Assembly: GCF_013404595.1 (NCBI RefSeq)
Contig: NZ_JABVAX010000005.1
Location: 157,273 to 221,272 of the forward strand
Origin: Jannaschia marina
GTDB taxonomy: Bacteria; Pseudomonadota; Alphaproteobacteria; Rhodobacterales; Rhodobacteraceae
Direction of reading: 5' to 3'
Length of the DNA stretch: 64,000 nucleotides
The notes beneath the pieces are model-generated. The model searched no databases. It was not told where the DNA came from and saw only the letters and a program-made list of their open reading frames with translations. Positions 54,558 to 63,397 of the stretch are shown piece after piece. Every line of letters starts with the position of its first letter. Position 1 is the stretch's first letter. A program made the position numbers and the translations under genes.

Positions 54558-55733
54558 GTGACGAGTATCGGGATTGCAGGGGCTGGAATCGGCGGGCTGT
54601 CGGCGGCGACGGGACTCGCGCAGGCGGGACATGCGGTGACGGTCTTCGACCAATTCGAGACGGCGCTGCCCGTGGGGTCCGGCCTCGTGGTGCAGCCGGT
54701 GGGCCTCTCGGTGCTCGACGAGCTGGGGGCCGGCGATGCTGCGCGTGCCCTCGGGCAGGCGATCGTGCGGATGGCAGGGCACGAGGCGGCGACCGGGCGG
54801 CAGGTGCTCGACGTGACCTATGACCCGGCAGGCCAGGGCCGCGTGGGCCTCGCCATGCATCGGGCGGCGCTCCACGGCGTTCTCCTGCGGGCGGCCGAGG
54901 CGGCGGGCGTCACCTTCGAACTGGGCGCGCGGGTCACGGGGCGCGATGGGCAGTGCTTTCGGATCGGGAACCGCATGACCGGTGCCTTCGACCTCCTTGT
55001 CGACGCGGCCGGTGCCGGCTCGCCCCTTTCGCCACTCCGGGCGCGCCCTCTGCCCTATGGCGCGATCTGGGGGACGGTCGACTGGCCCGAGGAGACAGAC
55101 CTGCCCGGCGACGAGCTGCGGCAGTGTTACCGCCGCGCGGCCCACATGATCGGCGTCTTGCCCATCGGGCGGCAGGTCGCGGGCGGCCCGCGGCAGGCCG
55201 CCGTCTTCTGGTCGATGCCGCGGGACCACCATGCCGCATGGTGTGCGATGCCGATGGAGCGTTGGCGCGATCAGGCCACAGCGCTCTGGCCCGCCGTCGC
55301 CCCCTTTCTCGCCCGCGTCGAACACCACGGGGCCATGACCATGGCACGCTATTCCCACGGCACGCTCGGGCGGCCCCACGGCGATGGGATCGTGCATATC
55401 GGCGACGCCTGGCACCGCGCGAGCCCGCAGCTCGGACAGGGGGCGAACATGGCGCTTCTGGATGCGGCGGCGCTGGTGCGCGCCGTCGCGGCCGGCCCGC
55501 TGAGCGAGGCGGGGCACCGAATGCACAACGCCCGCCGCCTGCACGTGCGCGCCTATCAGGCCGTCTCGGCGGCCTTTACGCCGATGTACCAATCCGACAG
55601 CCGGCTCCTGCCCGTCCTGCGCGACCGAGTCCTGTTTCCGGTAAGCCAGATCTGGCCCGGCACGCGGATCTTGCCACCGCTCGTGCGGGGATCCGTGCTA
55701 CCGCCGATCCTCGCGGGTCTCGGCTCGCCTTAA
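54558..55733 (+). CDS. FAD-dependent monooxygenase
   Basis: This 391-residue protein belongs to the class A aromatic hydroxylase superfamily (salicylate/p-hydroxybenzoate hydroxylase type, and UbiH relatives). The dinucleotide motif is GAGIGG (8-13), and the second FAD motif GDAWHRASPQLGQGANMAL lies at about 281-299. It starts with GTG at 54558 after GGAGTG. The substrate is unknown; the lone gene between ileS and a small ORF gives no pathway hint. Confidence 0.88.
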   Translation: MTSIGIAGAGIGGLSAATGLAQAGHAVTVFDQFETALPVGSGLVVQPVGLSVLDELGAGDAARALGQAIVRMAGHEAATGRQVLDVTYDPAGQGRVGLAMHRAALHGVLLRAAEAAGVTFELGARVTGRDGQCFRIGNRMTGAFDLLVDAAGAGSPLSPLRARPLPYGAIWGTVDWPEETDLPGDELRQCYRRAAHMIGVLPIGRQVAGGPRQAAVFWSMPRDHHAAWCAMPMERWRDQATALWPAVAPFLARVEHHGAMTMARYSHGTLGRPHGDGIVHIGDAWHRASPQLGQGANMALLDAAALVRAVAAGPLSEAGHRMHNARRLHVRAYQAVSAAFTPMYQSDSRLLPVLRDRVLFPVSQIWPGTRILPPLVRGSVLPPILAGLGSP

Positions 55734-55780
55734 CCAATCCTTCACGTTTCGCGGCCAGGCTCCGACTCGGAGGACCTGCA

Positions 55781-55885
55781 ATGACCCTTTCTCTGATGAT
55801 CGCCTTTCTCGGCACCGCCTTTCTGGTGTTGCTTCCGCTCTGCCTGCCCCTGCCCCGCAGGCGGCTGCGTATCCCGCACCGCTGA
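55781..55885 (+). CDS. Small single-helix membrane protein, 34 aa
   Basis: A 34-residue ORF (MTLSLMIAFLGTAFLVLLPL, then basic residues) is a single membrane helix with a positively charged C-terminus. The Shine-Dalgarno GGAGG at 55769-55773 lies 7 bases before the ATG. It follows the monooxygenase by about 48 bases. No family is recognised, but the ribosome site and the helix make a real small protein likely. Confidence 0.5.
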   Translation: MTLSLMIAFLGTAFLVLLPLCLPLPRRRLRIPHR

Positions 55886-55932
55886 ACGCCGGAGACGGCA
55901 CGGCGGCACCGGCCGCATCCAGTCCGGACTGC

Positions 55933-56028
55933 CCCATGGCCGGGCTAGACCCGGCCATCTCCCGACCATCCGGGGTAACCCGCGGGCGAGAGATCGTCGG
56001 GTCGAGCCCGACGATGACGCGCATCGCG
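55933..56028. repeat. Double palindromic alphaproteobacterial repeat (AGLDPAI type)
   Basis: The plus strand near 55936 holds ATGGCCGGGCTAGACCCGGC, and the minus strand near 56017 holds ATCGTCGGGCTCGACCCGAC. Each contains an internal palindrome around its G(A/T)C centre, and the two are inverted relative to each other with TCCCGACC/TCTCGCCCG flanks. In translation they give AGLDPAISRP and VGLDPTISRP. This is the common dispersed repeat class of alphaproteobacteria, present here as an inverted pair between the small ORF and DUF2339. Confidence 0.75.
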
Positions 56029-56110
56029 GGCCAGCCTCCCGGGGGTCAACTCACCCGTGGCGGTGGTCTTGCCGGAAAACCCCCGCTTGACGGCCCTGCA
56101 GGCCGAACCG

Positions 56111-59041
56111 CTACCTGCGGGGCGTTTCGCGGTCGGGAACATCCCCGACGGGGGGCACGCGCTGTTCTTCCGATGCGGGATCGTCCCCGCCCGAGGGGGC
56201 ATCGCCATCGGATCCGGCCGGCGGCGCTTCGTCAGCCTCCCGCGCCGACGCGTCCGGCCCATTGTCCGCACTGTCGTTCGGCGACAGCTCATCGCCCTCT
56301 CCGCCCGGCACATCCGTCCCGGCCCCGTCGGGCCCGGCCCCGCCCGTCCAGCGGTAGAGCCAGGCGAGCCCGCCCATCGCCGCCGCCAGCGCGATCAGCG
56401 CACCGACCCGCAGGAGCCCGTCGAGCGACCAGACGTCGATCAGAAAGACCTTGAGCATCGTCAGCGCGAGGACGCCAGTGCCTGCCCGCCGCCACGTCTC
56501 CGACCGCGTCGCCACGCCCTGATAGAAGAGCCCAGCCCCGAGGAGGATCAGGACGACGGTGTAGGTCGTCATCTCGGGCTGCGAGACGCCGTTCCAGAAC
56601 TCCATCCCCTCCGGTCCCTGCCACATGTGCCGGATCGTCAGCACGACCCAGGCCGCCAGCAGCCCGAGGCCCAGAACGCCGGGGAAGAGCGTCCAGATAC
56701 TGCCCGGAAGCCGACGCGCCAGATCGCGCCAGAGTCCGAGGAGCAGGAGCGCCGGCAGGAGGTAGGCCGGGATGAGCGTATTCAACACCGGCCAGCCGCG
56801 AACCAGCTGGTCGCCGTAGGAGGCGAAGAGGGGATTGCCCAGCGTCAGGACGGCCAGGGTGGACACGAGCGCCAGCCCCCCGAAGACAGCCGCCAGCCCG
56901 AGCCGCAGCCACCGCAACCTCGTGCTGCGCGCCCAGACCACGAGTTGTCCCCAGGCGAGCCCGAACCAGAGCGTCGCCGTCAGCCCCGTGGCCACATGGG
57001 GCGTGTCGGCGTCGACCGCCATGAGCCCCCGCCACAGCAGCACCGTGAGCAGGAACCCGAACGCCCCGAGCGCCGCCGTTTCGGCCACGGCGAGCGGCTC
57101 GACGCGCCGTTCCGCCCCGGCGTCGCGCAACCAGAGCGTGGCGAGCGCGAAGCCCGCGACCGCGCCCCCAAGCGAGATCAGCACCGGCAGGAGCGGCATA
57201 TCGAGGTGCCAGTCGAGCCCCGGCACGGCGGCCAACCGCCAGAACGTGAACGGTGCGGCGAGGACGACGAACCACGACAGGAGCGGCAGGCGGAAGCGCC
57301 GGTCGAGCCAGGCCGCGCCAGCGGCCATGAGCGCGACCGACGCGGTCAGCGCGGCCTCGCCCACCACCTGCCCGAGCGCATAGGCGATGAGCGTCGTCGC
57401 CACGAGCGCGGCAAGGGAGGGGCGCAGACGGTCGTCGCCATCGCGGCGCGCCCAGGCGGTCGCGGCGAAGGTCAGGCCCGCGGCGACGGCAAGCGCGTGG
57501 AGCGCCCAGGGGTAGGCTCCTAGACGCCCCGGTGCGTCGGCCGCGAGATGCAACACGAGGCCCGTCGTCGGGGCCGCAAGCACCGCGCCGAGCGTCCAGC
57601 CGAGGCGATGCGTGGCCTCGGGTTCCACGGAACGGATGAGGGCGAGAAGCGAGATCGCGCCACCCGCAAGCAGGACGAGGGTGATCGTCGCCTCTCCCTC
57701 CGGCAGGGGTGCAAGGACGATCAGGGCGATGAGCGCGGCGGCAGGCGCAAGTGCCGCGTCCTGCACCCCCCAGGCCCGCCGCGCCCAGAAGGACAGCGCG
57801 CCGACAAGGAGGACGCAACTGCCGACGGCCGGCCAGAAGGCAACCCAGCTCGGCAGCACGGTGAGCGCCGCGACGACGGCGATGGTGACGAAGGCCAGTG
57901 CCTCCTCGATCGGGGGACGCGCGCCGCGCCGGACGGCCTCGACGACCATCGGCCCCGAATGGTCGGGCAGGGCCTTGGTGATGGGCAGTGCGACGCTGGC
58001 GAGCGCCACGGCGAGAATCGCCACCTGGTGCCAGATCGCCGTCTCGGGCGCGCCCGCGACAAGGAGGGTCGAGGCCCCGAGGCCCGTCGCCAGGGCCAGC
58101 ACGCTGACCCAGCGGCCCCGCCACCGCCGCACCGCGTCGACGCCGAGACCGACGAGCGCAAGGAGCAGGAAATAGCCGTGCAGCGGCCGCAGGTCCGACC
58201 CGCGCCCGCCCCCGACGACGAAGGGGGCCGCCGCACCACCGACAAGCCCGATCGCCACCAGAAGCGGCCCGTGGAACCAGCCGAGCACGATGGCCGCCGC
58301 CGCCACGACCGACAGGCCGGCCAGCGCACCGCCCTGTCCGATGAGGTCATAGAGATGTCGCGCGCCGAGGATCGCGCCGAAGAGCGTGACGATCCCCGCG
58401 CCCGAGAGGATCGACGGGAGATAGGCCGTGCTCGCCGTTTCGTCGTCGCCGAAGCGGCGGCGGATCCACTCGCCCCCCGCGATGAGCGCGAGGCCGAAGA
58501 CCAGCGCGGCGATGACGCGCACGCGCGGTGGCAGGAGGCCCCGTTCGGCCCCGTATTGCACGAGGAAGATGCCGGCGAGCGTCAGGGCCGCGGCGGCCGC
58601 GACGTAGAACCAGTTGCCCTGGAGCCAGGCGAGGCCGCGATCGACGAGGCTGGGGCCGTCGCGGCGCGGGCGCGCGGCCCCGGTCGGTGCCGGCGGCACG
58701 AAGGGCGTCGGGCCGCGGCGGCCGGCGCGGCGAACCGCGGTCGAGGTGGTGGTCGTCGTCGCAGGAGCCCGCGTTCGGGCGGCCACCGGAACCGGTTCCT
58801 CGGCGGCATCGGTCGCCTCCACCTCCGGTCGCTCGGGCCCCAGAACCTCGGCGGCCGTGGGGGCCGGCGGCGCGGGGGGGTTCGCCTTCGCGGGTGCCCC
58901 CTGCGTCCCGATGTGCCGCAGCTGCGCCTCGACCGCGCGCAGCCGCCGCGCGAGACCGGAGACCCAGACGAGCAGGACGATCACGGAAACCGGAATGCCG
59001 ATCACCAGCAGGATGGCAAGAAGGACGAAAAGGGCTTCCAT
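56111..59041 (-). CDS. DUF2339 multi-pass membrane protein
   Basis: This 976-residue protein has an N-terminal anchor helix (MEALFVLLAILLVIGIPVSV), a Pro/Ala/Glu-rich linker (about 45-150), then more than twenty hydrophobic segments and a hydrophilic acidic tail. The block RRDGPSLVDRGLAWLQGNWF followed by YVAAAAALTLAGIFLVQYG is the DUF2339 entry signature. It is an inner-membrane protein of unknown function, perhaps tied to envelope integrity. There is no partner gene in the same direction. Confidence 0.9.
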   Translation of the reverse strand: MEALFVLLAILLVIGIPVSVIVLLVWVSGLARRLRAVEAQLRHIGTQGAPAKANPPAPPAPTAAEVLGPERPEVEATDAAEEPVPVAARTRAPATTTTTSTAVRRAGRRGPTPFVPPAPTGAARPRRDGPSLVDRGLAWLQGNWFYVAAAAALTLAGIFLVQYGAERGLLPPRVRVIAALVFGLALIAGGEWIRRRFGDDETASTAYLPSILSGAGIVTLFGAILGARHLYDLIGQGGALAGLSVVAAAAIVLGWFHGPLLVAIGLVGGAAAPFVVGGGRGSDLRPLHGYFLLLALVGLGVDAVRRWRGRWVSVLALATGLGASTLLVAGAPETAIWHQVAILAVALASVALPITKALPDHSGPMVVEAVRRGARPPIEEALAFVTIAVVAALTVLPSWVAFWPAVGSCVLLVGALSFWARRAWGVQDAALAPAAALIALIVLAPLPEGEATITLVLLAGGAISLLALIRSVEPEATHRLGWTLGAVLAAPTTGLVLHLAADAPGRLGAYPWALHALAVAAGLTFAATAWARRDGDDRLRPSLAALVATTLIAYALGQVVGEAALTASVALMAAGAAWLDRRFRLPLLSWFVVLAAPFTFWRLAAVPGLDWHLDMPLLPVLISLGGAVAGFALATLWLRDAGAERRVEPLAVAETAALGAFGFLLTVLLWRGLMAVDADTPHVATGLTATLWFGLAWGQLVVWARSTRLRWLRLGLAAVFGGLALVSTLAVLTLGNPLFASYGDQLVRGWPVLNTLIPAYLLPALLLLGLWRDLARRLPGSIWTLFPGVLGLGLLAAWVVLTIRHMWQGPEGMEFWNGVSQPEMTTYTVVLILLGAGLFYQGVATRSETWRRAGTGVLALTMLKVFLIDVWSLDGLLRVGALIALAAAMGGLAWLYRWTGGAGPDGAGTDVPGGEGDELSPNDSADNGPDASAREADEAPPAGSDGDAPSGGDDPASEEQRVPPVGDVPDRETPRR

Positions 59042-59153
59042 GGGGCGCTCCGAACGGTCGTTCAGGCAACGTTAACCACTCACCAAGGCGCTGCCAGTCG
59101 TTTCGCCGCCCGCGCGCCCGCTCAGCGGATCGCCGTGGCGCGCGCGCCGCAGG

Positions 59154-60785
59154 TCAGGCGCGACCGTCCATCACATGCGACCAGACCTGCGACATGACGA
59201 CGGAGCCCTCGCCCACCGCGCTCGCCACACGCTTGACCGACCCCGCCCGCACGTCGCCGATGGCGAAGATGCCCGGAACCGAGGTCGCATAGGCGCTGTC
59301 GGCCCCGACGGCCTCGCCGGTCAGCAGGAAGCCCTTCTCGTCGCAGGCGACCTGCCCGCCCATCCAGTCGGTGTTCGGCGCGGCCCCGACCATGATGAAG
59401 AGCGCGCGGGTCTCGAGCCGCGCCTCGTCGGCCTCGACGCCCGCGCCCTTGAGCTTGATGGCCTCGAGGTGGTCGTCGCCCTCGAGCCCCGCGACTTCGG
59501 TGCGATAGCGGATGCGGATGTTTTCCGCCGCCTCGAGCCGGCCGGAGAGGTATGAGGACATGCTGTCGGCCAGGCTGTCGCCGCGCACCAGCAGGTGGAC
59601 GCGCGTGCCGTAGCGCGACAGGAACATCGCCGCTTGCCCGGCGGAATTCCCGCCGCCGATGATGACCACTTCGGTATTGCGGCAGAAACGCGCTTCGATT
59701 TCGGTCGCGGCATAGTAGACGCCCGCCCCCTCAAGCGCCTCCAACCGGTCGAGCGGCAGTCTGCGGTATTGCACGCCGGTCGCGATCAGGACGGCACGCG
59801 CGCAGGTCTCGGTGTCGTCGTCGAGCGTGACGCAGAAGGTGCCGCCGTCGCGCCGGGTCAGCGCGGTGGCACGGCGGGGCACGGCGAAACGGGTGCCGAA
59901 CTTCATCGCCTGCACCTCGCCGCGCCAGCACAGGTCCGCCCCCGAGATCCCCGTCGGGAAGCCCATGTAGTTCTCGATGCGGCTCGACGTGCCGGCCTGC
60001 CCCCCGATCGTCGCGTCCTCGACCACGAGCGCCGAAAGCCCCTCGGCCCCGGCGTAGACCGCCGCCGCGATGCCGCCCGGCCCGCCCCCGACGATCAGCA
60101 CGTCGTGAACGACCGTCTCATCGAGAGAGAGGTCGAGGCCGTAGAGCCGCGCCACCTTGGCCGGCGTCGGATCCTCGATCACCGTGTCCCGCCCGAAGAC
60201 GACCGCCGGATGTTGCGGCGCGATCGAGCACGTCTTCGCGATGCTGTCGGCCTCGCTCTCGTCGAGGTCGAGCGTGCGGAACGGCAGGCGGTTGCGCGCG
60301 GCGAAGGCCCCGATCGCGCGGATGTCGCGGTCCCGGTCCATGCCGATGAGCGTGAGGCTTGCACCGTTCGACTCGAGCAGCCGCCGGCGGCGGGCGGCGA
60401 AGACCGTGACGACGATGTCCGACATCTCGGGCACGGCGGACATCAGCTCCAGCATCGGGTCGCGGTCGACCACGAGGAACCGGCAATCCTGGACCGTCCG
60501 CATCGGCAGCATCGCGTTGCCGCCCGTCAGGAAGCTGATATCGCCCACGAATTGCCCCGGCCCCAGCGTCGCGCCATCGCCGTAGCGGCCGCCGGTCACG
60601 GCGTCGACCGCCTCGGCCTCACCGTCGAGCAGGAAGTAGAACCGGTCGGCCGGGGCACCGAGCGAGACGAAGACGGTGCCGGCGGCAATCGTCTCCTCCC
60701 GCCCGATCTCCCGCATCCGGGCGACATGATCGTCGGTCAGAGGCGTGCGCACCATCGTGCGCAGGTCGGCGGCAAGGCTTTCCAT
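59154..60785 (-). CDS. Cyclic nucleotide-binding domain fused to thioredoxin reductase-like flavoprotein
   Basis: This 543-residue protein has a cNMP-binding fold (about 20-125; GQFVGDISFLTGG), a thioredoxin-like middle (about 140-215) and a TrxB-type FAD/NAD(P) module (about 228-543; GGGPGG 233-238, GGGNSAG 377-383). At the place where TrxB has its CxxC redox pair, this protein reads GAGVYYAATEIE (353-364), with no cysteine pair. It therefore cannot reduce thioredoxin in the usual way. Its start overlaps the ycjF stop by one base (TGATG). Confidence 0.88.
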   Translation of the reverse strand: MESLAADLRTMVRTPLTDDHVARMREIGREETIAAGTVFVSLGAPADRFYFLLDGEAEAVDAVTGGRYGDGATLGPGQFVGDISFLTGGNAMLPMRTVQDCRFLVVDRDPMLELMSAVPEMSDIVVTVFAARRRRLLESNGASLTLIGMDRDRDIRAIGAFAARNRLPFRTLDLDESEADSIAKTCSIAPQHPAVVFGRDTVIEDPTPAKVARLYGLDLSLDETVVHDVLIVGGGPGGIAAAVYAGAEGLSALVVEDATIGGQAGTSSRIENYMGFPTGISGADLCWRGEVQAMKFGTRFAVPRRATALTRRDGGTFCVTLDDDTETCARAVLIATGVQYRRLPLDRLEALEGAGVYYAATEIEARFCRNTEVVIIGGGNSAGQAAMFLSRYGTRVHLLVRGDSLADSMSSYLSGRLEAAENIRIRYRTEVAGLEGDDHLEAIKLKGAGVEADEARLETRALFIMVGAAPNTDWMGGQVACDEKGFLLTGEAVGADSAYATSVPGIFAIGDVRAGSVKRVASAVGEGSVVMSQVWSHVMDGRA

Positions 60786-61849
60786 CAGGGTCCTTTCTGG
60801 CCGAAGAGGCCGGTCAGCGCCCGCTGCACCACCGAGGTGACGCGCGGCGGGCGTTCGTGGGCGAAGGGGAGCGGACGGCACACCTCCATCGCGGCAAGGC
60901 CCACGCGGGCGGTGAGCGCGCCGTTGACGATGCCCTCACCGAAGCGGCGGGAGAGCTTCGAGAGCACGCCACCCCCCGCCACGGACTGGATCAGGTCGTC
61001 TCCCACCGCGACGGCCCCGGTCGCGGCCAGATGCGTCAGCACGCTGCGCGCCAGGCGCCAGGAGCCGAGCGTGCCGCCCCGCCCTCCGTAGACGAGCGCG
61101 ATCCGGCGGATCATCCGCAGGTTCGACGTCAGGGCCGCGACCACGTCGGCAAGCGCGAGCGGCACGACCGCGGTCACGAGCGCCACCTGCCGCGCGGCGG
61201 CCTCCACCTCGCGGGTGGCGGCGGCGTCGAGGGGGGCAAGCAGGCTGCGCTCGGCCAGCGCAACCATGCCGTCTGCGTCGAAGACATCGCCCTTCCGCGC
61301 CGCCAGCTCTTCCCGCCCCCTGCGGGTGTCGGGCCGCCCGGCGTAGAAGGCGCTGAGCCGGTCGGTCAGTTTGCGCGCCGCGGCAAGGTCGGTCGCAGCC
61401 GCCGCTTCACGGTGGAAGTCGTCGATCCGCCCGAGCCGGGACAGCGCCGCCAGTTCCCGGATCGCGATGGCGAGGCACACGCACAGGAACAGCGCCACCA
61501 TCGCCGTCGCGACCCAGCCCAGAAGCGGATTGGCCGCGAGGAGCCCCGTCACAAACTCCCAGAGCGCGACCGAAAGCGCGAACGTCAGGAGTGCCGCGAG
61601 CGCCGAGAAGAACCAGCGCGCGAGCCCCCGCTCCCGCCGCGCCGCCAGAAGTGCGACGGTCTGCATCGTCCGGCCCGACGCGGGCGGCGCGATGTCGTCA
61701 TCGGGGACGGGCGGGGCGGCCGCCGGATCGGGCGGTGTGGTGTCATCGTCAAGCGTCTGCGCCCCGCGGCGCGGCGCGGGTTCGGGCGTTTCGAGATCGA
61801 AGAGGACGGCGCGGCGGCGGGAATCTTTCATCGGGGTCTCGTCCGGCAT
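60785..61849 (-). CDS. YcjF/DUF697 family membrane protein (TIGR01620)
   Basis: This 354-residue protein has a Pro-rich N-terminal region (about 1-70), two transmembrane helices (about 78-98 and 105-130) and a C-terminal alpha-helical DUF697 domain. It matches the YcjF family, which is encoded beside YcjX in many proteobacteria and, in E. coli, belongs to the Psp stress region. Its biochemical function is unknown. It follows ycjX by 66 bases. Confidence 0.88.
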   Translation of the reverse strand: MPDETPMKDSRRRAVLFDLETPEPAPRRGAQTLDDDTTPPDPAAAPPVPDDDIAPPASGRTMQTVALLAARRERGLARWFFSALAALLTFALSVALWEFVTGLLAANPLLGWVATAMVALFLCVCLAIAIRELAALSRLGRIDDFHREAAAATDLAAARKLTDRLSAFYAGRPDTRRGREELAARKGDVFDADGMVALAERSLLAPLDAAATREVEAAARQVALVTAVVPLALADVVAALTSNLRMIRRIALVYGGRGGTLGSWRLARSVLTHLAATGAVAVGDDLIQSVAGGGVLSKLSRRFGEGIVNGALTARVGLAAMEVCRPLPFAHERPPRVTSVVQRALTGLFGQKGP

Positions 61850-61915
61850 AGGGGCGGCCGTGCCGCGATGGTTGGCAACATAGGAGGGCGGCGCGCGGAT
61901 TTCATCGCCGCCGCC

Positions 61916-63325
61916 TCACAACCGATCGGCCAGCAGGAACTCCGCCGCCCGGTCGAGGCGGATGTGCGGTGGCCCCTCGCCCGGCCGCAGCGTGAGCGGC
62001 GCGGGGGCGAACTCCATCAGGTCGTAGTCGCCATCGAGCCAAGCCCGCGCCCCGTCCCGCGCGGGACCGAGCACATGGGACGGATCCGCCGGCATCTCGC
62101 CCGGGTAGAGCGCCGCCGCGCGTCCGGCGGCACCGTCGGGCGTCAGAAGGCGGCCGCGCACGACCGGCAGCTCCTCGCCGTCGTGATGCCGCATCTCCTC
62201 GACCGTGGCGCGCAGCGCGGCCATGGAGAGCGCCTTGGTCTGCGCGCCCGCGAAATCCGCCCGGCTGCGCGCCTCCCGCACGAGCGCCTCGGTCAGCGCG
62301 GTCAGGCGCGCGTGCTGCGTGTGGTGGAGATGGTCGGCCTTCGTCGCCGCAAACAGCAACCGGTCGACGCGCCGTGCCCCCAGAAGCTGCATCAGCCAGC
62401 CGAGCGCCCCGGGCCGGAAAGCCGTCAGGATGTCGGCCATCGCCGCGCGCATCTCCTCGAGGGCGCGGGGCCCCCGCCGCAGTGCGCCGAGCACGTCGAG
62501 AAGAACGATCTGCCGGTCGAGCCGGGCAAAGTGGTCGCGGAAGAAGGGACGCACGACCTGCGCCTTGTAGGCTTCGAACCGGCGCTCCATCTCGCGGCGC
62601 AGGCTGCCCCGCGGGGCCGGTCCTTCGGGGAGCGGCGCAAAGGTCAGCACGGGCGAGCCCTCGAGATCGCCGGGCAGCAGGAACCGCCCCGGCGTGAGGT
62701 CATAGGCCCCCGCCGTCCGAGCCGTCTGCAGCGCCGCGGTATAGGCTCGTGCCAGCGCCTGCGCCCGGGGTTCGTCGAGCTTCGCGGTGCCGTCGACCCC
62801 GGCCATCTCGGCGGCGTAGCCCTCCGCGCGCCAGCTCTCCAACCGGGCAAGCGCGCGCACCGACCATTCCGCATAGGTCTTGTCCATGAGACCGAGATCG
62901 AGCAGCCATTCGCCGGGATAGTCCACGATGTCGAGATGCACCGTCCGCGCGCCCCGGACCCCGGCGAGCAGCCCCGCCGGCCGCACTTTGAGAGACAGAC
63001 GCAGCTCCGAGACGGCGCGGGTGCCCTCGGGCCAATGCGGATCGCGGGCGGTCAGCGCGGCGAGATGCCCCTCGTAGTCGAAGCGCGGCACGGTGTCGTC
63101 GGGCTGCGGCTGCAGGAAGGCGGTCTCGATACGGTCGCCCGCGCTGAAGCCGGGCATCCGGCCCCGGTCGATAAGGTTGGCCACCAGAGAGGTGATGAAG
63201 ACGGTCTTGCCGGCGCGGCTCAGCCCGGTGACACCAAGGCGCAGCGTCGGGTCGAAGACGTCCGTCACGGAGGCGGTCACATCCCCGATGCCCCGCGTCA
63301 CCGCATCCGCAAACCGTCCGATCAT
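61916..63325 (-). CDS. YcjX family GTPase-like protein
   Basis: This 469-residue protein has a P-loop GLSRAGKT (34-41) close to the N-terminus (MIGRFADAVTRGIGDVTASV) and conserved FDYEGHL, DIVDYPGEWLLDLGLM and FAATKADHLHHTQHARL (a nucleotide-specificity motif of the TKAD type). It belongs to the YcjX family of stress-related GTPases. It leads the ycjX-ycjF-flavoprotein operon. The ATG at 63325 is favoured because the 33 extra upstream residues run through the 12-bp hairpin region. Confidence 0.9.
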   Translation of the reverse strand: MIGRFADAVTRGIGDVTASVTDVFDPTLRLGVTGLSRAGKTVFITSLVANLIDRGRMPGFSAGDRIETAFLQPQPDDTVPRFDYEGHLAALTARDPHWPEGTRAVSELRLSLKVRPAGLLAGVRGARTVHLDIVDYPGEWLLDLGLMDKTYAEWSVRALARLESWRAEGYAAEMAGVDGTAKLDEPRAQALARAYTAALQTARTAGAYDLTPGRFLLPGDLEGSPVLTFAPLPEGPAPRGSLRREMERRFEAYKAQVVRPFFRDHFARLDRQIVLLDVLGALRRGPRALEEMRAAMADILTAFRPGALGWLMQLLGARRVDRLLFAATKADHLHHTQHARLTALTEALVREARSRADFAGAQTKALSMAALRATVEEMRHHDGEELPVVRGRLLTPDGAAGRAAALYPGEMPADPSHVLGPARDGARAWLDGDYDLMEFAPAPLTLRPGEGPPHIRLDRAAEFLLADRL

Positions 63326-63368
63326 CGCCGTGCCCCCTCGTCTCCCCGCGAAGGTAGGGGCCGCGGCA

Positions 63369-63397
63369 CCCGAGGAAAAGCCCGCCTTTTCCTCGGG
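63369..63397. repeat. Perfect hairpin upstream of ycjX
   Basis: CCCGAGGAAAAG (63369-63380) pairs without mismatch with CTTTTCCTCGGG (63386-63397) around a CCCGC loop, starting 44 bases upstream of the ycjX ATG. It may be a 5'-UTR hairpin or an operator. It is not followed by a T-tract on either strand, so terminator use is less likely. Confidence 0.6.
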
